Source: Spirochaetaceae bacterium
GTDB lineage: Bacteria; Spirochaetota; Spirochaetia; Treponematales; Breznakiellaceae
Direction: 5' to 3'
DNA length: 6,037 nt
Assembly (NCBI GenBank): GCA_031255655.1
Contig: JAIRSB010000234.1
Span: forward strand, 1 to 6,037
In this document: one piece after another, positions 1-6,037 of the stretch
How positions within the stretch are numbered: the first letter of the stretch is position 1
Layout of the letters: the number at the start of each line of letters is the position of its first letter
The notes under the pieces: generated by a model
The model's input: the letters and a program-made list of their open reading frames with translations, nothing else
Told to the model about the DNA's origin: nothing
Database searches by the model: none
Made by a program: the position numbers and the translations under genes

Positions 1-3000
1 ATATTTTCCAGCCTTGCCATTCACAAAAACACTGCGAAAGAAGCTGTCAATAAATTTTTTGCCGGACGCGCATACGGCGATATTTTTTCAGAAGGCATTA
101 TAAAACAGATAAAGATAAATATAAACGAAATAGTCAACAAAAATGATTTTTCACTGCCTGCTGAAGAACTCGCGCGTGAACTTGATCCACTGATAGACAA
201 CGCGATAAAAAAACTCGAAGAGCGCGTAAGCGAAATGACCATCTCCGAATTCATAGGAACGGCGCGGACGCGGGACTTGCAGAATTACATCGCGGATTTT
301 ATGGAAAGCGCAGATGGAAAAGAATTACTGCGCCGTCTAATAGAGGCGCTAATAGACGCGATTACAAACGAAAAACCGGAAACGAACCTTGCCGGACTTC
401 TAAAACCAGACATAATCAGAAACGCTGGATATTTCATTGAACGGAACACACCCGTATTTATCGATAAACTCATATCGTTTATCAATAAATCAAGAGCTGA
501 AATTGATCAGCTTATCAACGAAGCCGCGAAACAACATTTCAAAAAAAACGACGAAACAAGCAGTTCCGTAAAAAATTTCGTGTTTACAGCTATCGCCAAA
601 AACGGCGGATTTACGGACAAAATCATCAGGATACTGGAAAAAAACCGCATCAACGCTGGTGAAAAATTTTCTCTGAAATTAAAAACATATTTGGAAAACA
701 CAAGCGCCGGAGATCTTATATCACGGATTAAAAACGAAAAATCCGAAACATTGAAAGCCGAAAATATCGCACATGCGGTCAGCGGCGGACTGCGCGAAAT
801 ACAACTCGAAAACTATCCGACGTTTACCACGCTTATGAATACCAGCATAAAATCAATAATTCCAAATATCAACCTTTCATTCATAAAAACAAAACTTATT
901 TATGGCAAATTAAAAAAAATAATCTGTGATAAATCAAACAGCATGACACTTCAAGAAAAACAGGAAAAAATAAATGAAATCATAGACGCTTTCATGAGAC
1001 AAAAGGCTGCCGGAATTTCTAATTCCGGCATAAACGAAAATACATTCAGAAAAATAATTTTCCGGCAGTGGGACCGCGGCATAGACGCCGGAACATTCAC
1101 GGCGGATAAATCTGGTGAAGTCCAATGGGAACAAATACTAGCAAGCGTAAAAAAACACAAAATAAACGATATTTGCCGCAGATTACGAACAGAAAAATTA
1201 TACGACAAAGCGGCGGAGACGGTGCAGACCCTCATCACGGATAATCTGAACACAATCCTAGGCGGCAATGTTTTTGACATAGCAAAAAACGAACTAAGCG
1301 CTCTGACCCCGTCCCAAGTGAATAAAGTCGTGCAGGCATTCATGGGAACACAGTTGAAACCCATAAACATAATAGGCGCAATACTCGGTGGAATAGCCGG
1401 AGCCGCCACCGTATTCATAACATATATCTTAAAAACGCCGGAAAATTTTACATGGCCGTTGTTAATTTTTTACGGAGTTATATTCGCTATCGTAGGAATA
1501 GCCACAAACTGGGTGGCGATAAAGATGTTGTTCCACCCCTACAAAAAAACATTAGGGATTAATTTCCCGCCGTTTGTGGGAGTAGCGTCCTGCAAACAAG
1601 CCGAATTTGCGGGCGGCATCGCGAATTTAATCCGCAAAAATATGCTGAACGAAGAATCCCTGAGCCGGTTTTACGCGGGGAAAAAAGACGAACTGCTGTC
1701 AACATGCAAAAAACGCCTTTCCTCTGAAAATTACAAATTTATAGACGACTTTTTCTCAGACGATACACGCTGCGCCGCGTTTACGGACAGCGTATTAAAT
1801 TTCCTGCGTGATTACATAACAAAATCAAGCGCTGAATTGACGGAGCATATTGACAAATACATCATGAAACGGCTTGAGGCGGACGGCGCGGAAAATCTCG
1901 CGGAACAAATACGGGATATACTGCTTCAAAAACTGGCCGGCGGCGATTTGGCGGAACATATAGGCAGAAAATTGCAGGAAAACGTGGAAGGCAAAACCAT
2001 CAACGAAATTCCATATATCAGCGAAAGCCTTGTCTTTTTATACCGTTGCTGCCTGCGGGACGCGCTCGACACGGAAAAAATCGCCGCGTTCGCGAAACGG
2101 CAGGAGGCGGCTTTTAGCAATTATATAAAAAATAATACCCTGAACGATTTATCCGAAAAAGAAAACATAGACAATTTTTTTGCACGGCTGACAGAAAAAA
2201 TACCGGAGGCAGCGAAAAAAGCGGCCTCGGCAGCTGCGGACATTTTATCAAAAAAACGAATATACAGAAATCAATCAATTGAAGACTGCTTCGGCGGAAT
2301 TACAACCGCTTTAATCAGCCGCGCCCGCCGCGTCAAATTAGTTTACAAACTGATTGCCGGACAAAAAAACGCGATCGTTGACAGCGTCATGAACAACGCG
2401 GGCGGCAATTCGTTTTTCGGGCAAATTGTGAAACAGGCGGCAAATGCGCTCATGCGGAAAGATGTCGAGGCCGTCGCCGGAATAGTGATAGACGAAAAAC
2501 TTTTTCCGTTCCTTAACAAACACGGAGACGACATATTTGATATGATAAACTCCGCGCTGGAAGTCCCGTTCGGCTTTGACAGCGAAATCTTTAATAAAGA
2601 TAAAATAGAAACAGAATTATGCCGCCTGTCTTCCGGCGGCTTGTTTTTAAGCTCCGCTAAAAATTTCTTATCGGTGTTTCTGGAACGTGCCGCTTCCGAA
2701 AAACTCGAAAAAACACTTTCTTTTGTAAACGCCGGCACGCTTTCAGGCCTTTTAGAAAGACTAAACACGACACTCGCACCGCTCATGCCTGAAATTAGCG
2801 CGTGGGCAGCAGGCAGCGAAGCGGAGACAGCGTTAAAAAAACCTGTTTCGGTGGTTTTAAGCGCTTTCAAAAACACCCCGTCCGCATCGCTGCTGCGCGG
2901 TATAGATGCGGGTACAGAAATCAAAAAAATATCAATTCAATTTTTCGGCAGTGAGGCGGTTTTAAGCAGTGCAAAACAAATTATAGGCGGCGCCGCACGG

Positions 3001-3450
3001 AAAATATTGAGTGATAAAGATTTCTACAACCACACCCTTTTCCGCGAAGACCTGTCAAACTTCATGATAAACTGCGTGGAAAAAGAAAAATACGCCGGAT
3101 TTCACGAAGCCCTCGAGCGCTATCTCAGCGAATTGTTCAGCAAAGCGAACACACTGACAGCCCCCGCCGTGAAAGACGCTCTGTTCGGGGACTATTTTCT
3201 GCCCGCGCTGCTGAGAGCCGGCGAAAATCATTTCCCCGGCCTTGCAAATTCACTTTCATTGTACGACGCTGTTGAACGCGAAATAAAAATGATGCCGCCC
3301 AAAGAGATTGAAGAGATGTTTTATAGCTTTGCCGGCTCGTATTTCAAAAAAATTATTTTTTACGGCTGGATAGGCTTATTCGGCGGACTTTTAAGCTACG
3401 CGCTGTCCTGTTTCGCCCCCAGACTAATCAGCTGGACATTTCCGCACTGA
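1..3450 (+). CDS. DUF445 family membrane protein, tandem-unit form (5' end missing)
   Basis: The frame is open from base 1 to the TGA at 3448-3450, giving 1149 codons; the true start lies upstream. The ATG at 235 is internal: it has no Shine-Dalgarno site and the same frame encodes similar helical sequence before it. Residues are numbered from base 1. The family signature is at 501-513 (ATNWVAIKMLFHP), followed by a P-F-V-G and A-x-x-I-x-x-L-I stretch at 523-545, as in DUF445 (YheB/YjiN-like) proteins. Hydrophobic segments lie near 457-477, 484-502 and 1118-1140; the rest is predicted amphipathic helix rich in Lys, Asn and Glu. The segment before the central membrane pair (436-465) resembles the C-terminal end (1099-1129), so the protein appears to be two DUF445 units in tandem, with the first unit's own N-terminal membrane segment lost off the edge. 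Typical family members have about 400 residues, so this one is very large. DUF445 function is not established; an inner-membrane anchored, helical protein is all that can be inferred. The family call is firm and the duplication is likely. Confidence 0.85.
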   Translation: MFSSLAIHKNTAKEAVNKFFAGRAYGDIFSEGIIKQIKININEIVNKNDFSLPAEELARELDPLIDNAIKKLEERVSEMTISEFIGTARTRDLQNYIADFMESADGKELLRRLIEALIDAITNEKPETNLAGLLKPDIIRNAGYFIERNTPVFIDKLISFINKSRAEIDQLINEAAKQHFKKNDETSSSVKNFVFTAIAKNGGFTDKIIRILEKNRINAGEKFSLKLKTYLENTSAGDLISRIKNEKSETLKAENIAHAVSGGLREIQLENYPTFTTLMNTSIKSIIPNINLSFIKTKLIYGKLKKIICDKSNSMTLQEKQEKINEIIDAFMRQKAAGISNSGINENTFRKIIFRQWDRGIDAGTFTADKSGEVQWEQILASVKKHKINDICRRLRTEKLYDKAAETVQTLITDNLNTILGGNVFDIAKNELSALTPSQVNKVVQAFMGTQLKPINIIGAILGGIAGAATVFITYILKTPENFTWPLLIFYGVIFAIVGIATNWVAIKMLFHPYKKTLGINFPPFVGVASCKQAEFAGGIANLIRKNMLNEESLSRFYAGKKDELLSTCKKRLSSENYKFIDDFFSDDTRCAAFTDSVLNFLRDYITKSSAELTEHIDKYIMKRLEADGAENLAEQIRDILLQKLAGGDLAEHIGRKLQENVEGKTINEIPYISESLVFLYRCCLRDALDTEKIAAFAKRQEAAFSNYIKNNTLNDLSEKENIDNFFARLTEKIPEAAKKAASAAADILSKKRIYRNQSIEDCFGGITTALISRARRVKLVYKLIAGQKNAIVDSVMNNAGGNSFFGQIVKQAANALMRKDVEAVAGIVIDEKLFPFLNKHGDDIFDMINSALEVPFGFDSEIFNKDKIETELCRLSSGGLFLSSAKNFLSVFLERAASEKLEKTLSFVNAGTLSGLLERLNTTLAPLMPEISAWAAGSEAETALKKPVSVVLSAFKNTPSASLLRGIDAGTEIKKISIQFFGSEAVLSSAKQIIGGAARKILSDKDFYNHTLFREDLSNFMINCVEKEKYAGFHEALERYLSELFSKANTLTAPAVKDALFGDYFLPALLRAGENHFPGLANSLSLYDAVEREIKMMPPKEIEEMFYSFAGSYFKKIIFYGWIGLFGGLLSYALSCFAPRLISWTFPH
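1008..1030. repeat. Perfect 10-bp inverted repeat inside the DUF445 gene
   Basis: TGCCGGAATT at 1008-1017 is followed by the spacer TCT and its exact reverse complement AATTCCGGCA at 1021-1030. It encodes part of an unremarkable polar stretch (A-G-I-S-N-S-G-I) between helices. There is no T-run after it, so it does not look like a terminator. It could be an mRNA hairpin or chance. The structure is seen directly; a role is not. Confidence 0.6.
2621..2648 (+). terminator. Terminator-like hairpin within the DUF445 coding sequence
   Basis: GCCGCC (2621-2626) and GGCGGC (2635-2640) form a perfect 6-bp GC stem with an 8-base loop, followed directly by TTGTTTTT (2641-2648). The shape is that of an intrinsic terminator, but it lies in frame inside a long gene and encodes a R-L-S-S-G-G stretch. 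The stem is short and the loop large, so efficiency would be modest. It may be a chance product of GCC/GGC codons followed by Phe/Leu codons. Confidence 0.25.
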
Positions 3451-3461
3451 CGTGATATAAT
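3433..3461 (+). promoter_or_regulatory. Strong sigma70-type promoter with extended -10
   Basis: TGGACA at 3433-3438 matches the -35 consensus at five of six bases. After a 17-base spacer, TATAAT at 3456-3461 matches the -10 consensus exactly, and TG at 3453-3454 gives the extended -10 form (TGATATAAT). The -35 box lies in the last codons of the DUF445 gene and that gene's TGA is in the spacer. Transcription would start near 3468, just before the structured leader. It is the best promoter-like site I saw in the window and would uncouple the downstream unit from DUF445 transcription. Confidence 0.75.
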
Positions 3462-3468
3462 GTATACT

Positions 3469-3624
3469 ATGAAAAATGAGACACCCGCAGGGACAGCAAA
3501 ATTTCTCGCAAAAAGGATGACTCGGGAGGGCATCTGTGCGGTACGGCTCCGTAAAAACGCGCTTTCCGCGCCGCGCACCAGCGTGAAATCTCTAATTACC
3601 CCCCCCCCCCCCCGTTCTTTGTAA
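3469..3624 (+). CDS. Possible 51-codon leader ORF crossing the C-tract
   Basis: ATG at 3469 opens a frame to TAA at 3622-3624. The predicted product is short and basic, with many Lys and Arg residues, and has a Pro run encoded by the C-tract near its end. The ATG lies eight bases after the -10 box, so an mRNA starting there would have almost no 5' leader; there is no Shine-Dalgarno site. Changing the number of C would shift the end of the peptide: 14 C would carry the frame on to a TAG near 3693, and 16 C to the TAA near 3668. No frame runs into the lipoprotein. I do not recognise the peptide. It may equally be a chance ORF in a non-coding RNA. Confidence 0.2.
   Translation: MKNETPAGTAKFLAKRMTREGICAVRLRKNALSAPRTSVKSLITPPPPRSL
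3599..3613 (+). repeat. Homopolymer of 15 C (G on the minus strand)
   Basis: Fifteen uninterrupted C lie between the promoter at 3433-3461 and the lipoprotein start at 3748. Homopolymers of this length are prone to slipped-strand mispairing and are known phase-variation devices in bacteria; poly-G tracts affecting surface-protein genes are established in Treponema pallidum. Here the tract is in the leader, about 130 bases past the predicted transcription start, so any effect would act through RNA structure, the short ORF or transcription elongation, not through promoter spacing. The exact length may be unreliable, since such runs are difficult to sequence. Confidence 0.9.
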
Positions 3625-3648
3625 TTTCTTTTTACAGACAATATATAC

Positions 3649-3692
3649 ACGTTCTTCACCCGCCGTAAGGCGTGGAGAAAACGTATTTTTTT
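3649..3692 (+). terminator. Intrinsic terminator or attenuator upstream of the lipoprotein gene
   Basis: Bases 3649-3664 pair with 3669-3684 around a GTAA loop, a GNRA-type tetraloop. The pairing is CGCC/GGCG next to the loop, then ACG/CGT at the base, with TTCTTCA against TGGAGAA between them (one G-U pair) and 2-base bulges at 3659-3660 and 3680-3681, about 14 pairs in all. An A and then seven T follow (3686-3692). It lies after the strong promoter and before the lipoprotein's ribosome binding site. It could end a small RNA together with DUF445 read-through, or act as an attenuator that must be bypassed to express the lipoprotein. Confidence 0.65.
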
Positions 3693-3702
3693 AGGGTTTT
3701 AG

Positions 3703-3721
3703 CGGCAGTCTGCCGTATAAA
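3703..3721 (+). promoter_or_regulatory. Short hairpin followed by a TATAAA box
   Basis: CGGCA (3703-3707) and TGCCG (3711-3715) form a perfect 5-bp stem with loop GTC, followed directly by TATAAA (3716-3721) and an AT-rich stretch. TATAAA could be the -10 of a second promoter serving only the lipoprotein, with a start near 3728, but I find no convincing -35 at the right distance. If it works, the lipoprotein would not depend on read-through of the terminator. Confidence 0.25.
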
Positions 3722-3733
3722 TATTTTTATTTT

Positions 3734-3741
3734 AAGGAAGG
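3734..3741 (+). promoter_or_regulatory. Ribosome binding site of the lipoprotein gene
   Basis: AAGGAAGG lies six bases before the ATG at 3748, a good purine-rich Shine-Dalgarno match at normal spacing. It fixes this ATG as the start of the lipoprotein. Confidence 0.85.
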
Positions 3742-3747
3742 TAAAAT

Positions 3748-6037
3748 ATGAAAAACTACAAAAAACTTTTTGGCGCCGCGTTAGCGGTATTCGCGCTCGC
3801 TTTCGCGGGATGCGACAGCGCCGGAGAATCCGGCTTAACGCTCCCGTCGAACGACGGCAGCGGCGGACGGCAAGTACCGGTTGAACTTAGGCTTGAGTAC
3901 CTGAGGGTCTATTATTCCGCGGACACAGCGAACAATCTCGTAACTAATTTCAACAAAGCTTCGGCCGACTATACGATTTTAGGCGTGGAATCGGGGGCGG
4001 AACTTAGAGTGGAAGCCAAAAGCGGGGATCCGAATGCTTCCGTAACCATTTCTTGGAGCCGCGATTTGAAAAACGGCGGGTCTGAAAGCGGCTCAGCGGA
4101 ACCGGTTTCGGACGGCGAAGAAGCTGTACTTGACGGCATAAAAGCGCCGGAAAAAGGCAAAACGAATGGGGACACATTTATTGCCATAGACATCAAAAAG
4201 GGCGGCGAAACGTTCAAAATCGGAGTTACCATAAAGACTGAGGGTGCGAACACATCGTTGTCCAGCCTTTCCCTGACAGAAGGCGGCAGCGAACTACTGC
4301 CGAAACTGGACTTTGGCGGCACGGATGACGAGGGCGAAGTACGCTTCTACCCCTCCGTCTACCGCTACACCGCCGCGCAGAAAAAGGCGAAGCAGAATAT
4401 AACCATAACGGCAAAGACGATGGCGGCGGGGTCTACAATAACGCTCAGCGTAGACGGCGCGAAGGTGAGTGAACCGACTGTCGGAGAGATTCCCGCCGAG
4501 CCGAACGCTTCCGTCAGAACGGGCGCGCTGTTCGATGTGGACTTCGAAGTGCCGGAGGGCGAAAATCCGCCGCCTGCCGCGGACGAAGAACCGCAAATAC
4601 TAGGCCATATATACACATGGACTATTACAGGCGGGGAGTTGGGCGCGGACGCGCTGTCGCTTGTGTTTGACGTGGCAAACGAAGATGATTCGAGCAGGTA
4701 CTACGTTACACTCGTGCCTCCGCCGGACCCGAATATAGCGGACGCGCACTTGTCCTCCCTCCAATTCTGGTACATGGGGGCTAACCAGCAGGCTATTGGA
4801 ACATTCCACCCCGACACGACGGAGTACGAACTTACCGCGCCCTCAAACGCGACAGGAGTGCAAATCAGCTCTCTTACGCCGCGCGGCACTGGAATTCCCA
4901 CTGTAGAATACTGGATGTCCAATAACGCGGAAAACAAAACTAAAGTGGGTGATAATTTCACTAACTTCGATTTTTTAACGAATGGCTTTCAGCCAAAAAA
5001 CGGCATAACCCTGCCCGCGGCGGGGAGCGATGATGTGCTTTTCGTAGCGGTTAAAGTAACGTTGAATGGCAAAGATGATGAGACGAGGGTCTACACTGCG
5101 AAGTTCAGCAGGGCCAGGACCGGTGAGATCACTACATACAGCGGTACTTACACCGTTACAGGAGAAGGCTATACCCTGTCGAGCATCAAGGCGCTTACTA
5201 AAGATGGTGGGAATGCTGATGTTACGATCGATAAGCTGGATAAAACATGGACGGTGGTTATTGACAAGGATAAAGGCGCTCCTACAGACTATATCGCGTA
5301 TTTCGCGAAGGGTGAAAATGGCAAAGACGGCAACTACAGCGTTAGCATTTCCGCTCCCTCCGGCGGTTCGGGCGAGTTAGCGTTCATCATAAATTCCAGC
5401 AATATGTACCGCCTCGTAACTACGGCTAAGGATTTGGCAACTATCGAAACAAATCAAAACTATCTGCTTCAAAACGACATAGACCTTACAGAGTTGGGTC
5501 CCAATTGGGATGGGCCTGACGGCTACGCCGCAACCTTTGATGGCAATGGAAAGACGGTGACGTTACGACTTTCAAAAACGAATAATGACACAGGTATGTT
5601 CGATACGCTCGGCAACAACGCTGTTATCAAAAACTTGAATGTGAAAGTTACCACGGCGGAAGGCGGATTGTCTATGGGAAATAGCGTTCACTTCGGCGGG
5701 GTCGTGGGATATATTGAAGGTAATGGAACATACACATTAAGCAACATCTCGATCAGCGGAAAGTTAATCTACAAAATTGATAACCCCAATGATGTCCAAT
5801 GGCTGCTTGCCGGTGGATTGGTCGGAGAAGTCAGAGGATCACCTACTCTTACGATAAGTGACTGTGAAGCCGACATCAATATCAATGCTAATATCAAAAT
5901 AATTGGAAATGCTACAGGATATACACAACCGCTGGGATTTGGCGGATTGATAGGGAAAATCGGTACAGATAAAGGAAAGGTTACAATCAGCAACAGCCGT
6001 ACAACAGGTACAATAGAGGCAATTATGGATAATACTA
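3748..6037 (+). CDS. Surface lipoprotein with cadherin-like repeats and GLUG-like beta-helix (3' end missing)
   Basis: The frame starts at ATG 3748 behind a good ribosome binding site and stays open to the window edge: 763 full codons and no stop. Residues 1-22 are a lipoprotein signal: basic start (MKNYKK), hydrophobic core and lipobox F-A-G-C with Cys22 as the lipidated residue. A Ser/Gly-rich tether (23-42) follows. Three repeats at about 46-164, 169-323 and 332-453 look like cadherin-like beta-sandwich domains (Pfam PF12733 type), with L-S-S-L openings at 171-174 and 335-338 and a typical F-x-P-D-T-T-E-Y motif at 353-360. A less clear beta-rich segment spans 459-545. From about 552 the sequence changes to the pattern A-x-D-L, then Y-L-L-Q-N-D-I-D-L (572-580), F-D-G-N-G-K-T (597-603), G-M-F (616-618) and I-K-N-L, leading to glycine motifs GGVVG (650), GGLVG (689) and GGLIG (732). 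These fit GLUG-motif, right-handed beta-helix proteins. Export and anchoring on the cell envelope are well supported; adhesion or glycan binding is only a guess. The stretch after about 5100 is more AT-rich than the first half. Confidence 0.85.
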   Translation, partial: MKNYKKLFGAALAVFALAFAGCDSAGESGLTLPSNDGSGGRQVPVELRLEYLRVYYSADTANNLVTNFNKASADYTILGVESGAELRVEAKSGDPNASVTISWSRDLKNGGSESGSAEPVSDGEEAVLDGIKAPEKGKTNGDTFIAIDIKKGGETFKIGVTIKTEGANTSLSSLSLTEGGSELLPKLDFGGTDDEGEVRFYPSVYRYTAAQKKAKQNITITAKTMAAGSTITLSVDGAKVSEPTVGEIPAEPNASVRTGALFDVDFEVPEGENPPPAADEEPQILGHIYTWTITGGELGADALSLVFDVANEDDSSRYYVTLVPPPDPNIADAHLSSLQFWYMGANQQAIGTFHPDTTEYELTAPSNATGVQISSLTPRGTGIPTVEYWMSNNAENKTKVGDNFTNFDFLTNGFQPKNGITLPAAGSDDVLFVAVKVTLNGKDDETRVYTAKFSRARTGEITTYSGTYTVTGEGYTLSSIKALTKDGGNADVTIDKLDKTWTVVIDKDKGAPTDYIAYFAKGENGKDGNYSVSISAPSGGSGELAFIINSSNMYRLVTTAKDLATIETNQNYLLQNDIDLTELGPNWDGPDGYAATFDGNGKTVTLRLSKTNNDTGMFDTLGNNAVIKNLNVKVTTAEGGLSMGNSVHFGGVVGYIEGNGTYTLSNISISGKLIYKIDNPNDVQWLLAGGLVGEVRGSPTLTISDCEADININANIKIIGNATGYTQPLGFGGLIGKIGTDKGKVTISNSRTTGTIEAIMDNT

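Larger units (their letters stand above)
3468..3692 (+). ncRNA. Candidate structured small RNA or attenuated leader
   Basis: A strong promoter ends just upstream and an intrinsic-terminator-like hairpin closes the segment, defining a possible transcript of about 225 nt. The 3536-3578 part can form a three-way junction: an outer stem GTGCG/CGCAC (3536-3540 with 3574-3578) enclosing TACG/CGTA (3542-3545 with 3550-3553) and CGCG/CGCG (3558-3561 with 3567-3570). A competing pairing joins 3485-3489 and 3494-3496 to 3534-3541. A run of 15 C follows. I do not recognise a known riboswitch or RNA family. It could be an independent sRNA, or the 5' leader of the lipoprotein mRNA, which would then be about 280 nt long. 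Existence of a transcript is inferred from its boundary signals. Confidence 0.4.

Noticed and set aside
235..237. ATG as the start of the DUF445 gene
   Set aside because: The frame is open upstream to base 1 with continuous helical sequence and there is no Shine-Dalgarno site before this ATG.
951..1418. Minus-strand 155-codon ORF
   Set aside because: It is antisense to the DUF445 gene, including the start of its membrane segment, and has no family resemblance or start signal.
2343..2924. Minus-strand 193-codon ORF
   Set aside because: It is a shadow of the DUF445 reading frame: low-complexity Ser/Ala-rich product and no ribosome binding site or recognisable domain.
3396..3659. Minus-strand 87-codon ORF spanning the intergenic region and the G15 tract
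   Set aside because: It has a GTG start with no Shine-Dalgarno site, overlaps the DUF445 3' end, and runs opposite to strong plus-strand promoter and terminator signals.
3468..3747. Known riboswitch (cyclic di-GMP, SAM, cobalamin, glycine) in the lipoprotein leader
   Set aside because: None of the conserved core sequences I would expect for these classes is visible; only generic stems are supported.
3672..3884. Plus-strand 70-codon ORF starting in the terminator hairpin
   Set aside because: It is out of frame with the lipoprotein, overlaps its signal peptide region, and has no ribosome binding site.
5066..5380. Plus-strand 104-codon ORF within the lipoprotein gene
   Set aside because: It is in a different frame from the lipoprotein, whose frame here encodes coherent beta-strand sequence; the alternative product is basic and featureless.

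Overview
The window holds two long same-strand genes, both cut by its edges, and an unusually structured 297-base gap between them. Positions 1-3450 carry the 3' part of a very large, Lys/Asn/Glu-rich membrane protein of the DUF445 family. Positions 3748-6037 carry the 5' part of a secreted lipoprotein built from beta-sandwich repeats and a GLUG-like beta-helix region. Neither gene has an in-frame stop inside the window other than the TGA at 3448-3450.

The likely source is a spirochaete of the Treponema type, possibly host- or gut-associated. This is inference from three things: a permissive lipobox (Phe at -3), a large surface lipoprotein with cadherin-like and GLUG-type repeats of a kind common in gut bacteria and treponemes, and a moderate, uneven base composition. 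No rRNA or other taxonomic marker is present, so the assignment stays tentative.

The gap (3451-3747) is the most interesting part. A near-consensus extended -10 sigma70 promoter (3433-3461) overlaps the end of the DUF445 gene. It should start a transcript at about 3468. That transcript runs through a GC-rich segment with two competing folds, then through an uninterrupted run of 15 C (3599-3613), and reaches a GUAA-capped hairpin followed by seven T (3649-3692). The lipoprotein's Shine-Dalgarno site and ATG lie 42-56 bases beyond the T-run. The layout fits either a separate small RNA of about 225 nt or a long leader with an attenuator and a slippage-prone tract controlling a surface lipoprotein. 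A 51-codon ORF whose ATG falls almost on the predicted transcription start also crosses the C-tract.

No mobile element, CRISPR array, tRNA or rRNA was seen. The two large proteins have no evident biochemical link. What connects them is position: the promoter for the downstream unit sits in the last codons of the upstream gene.
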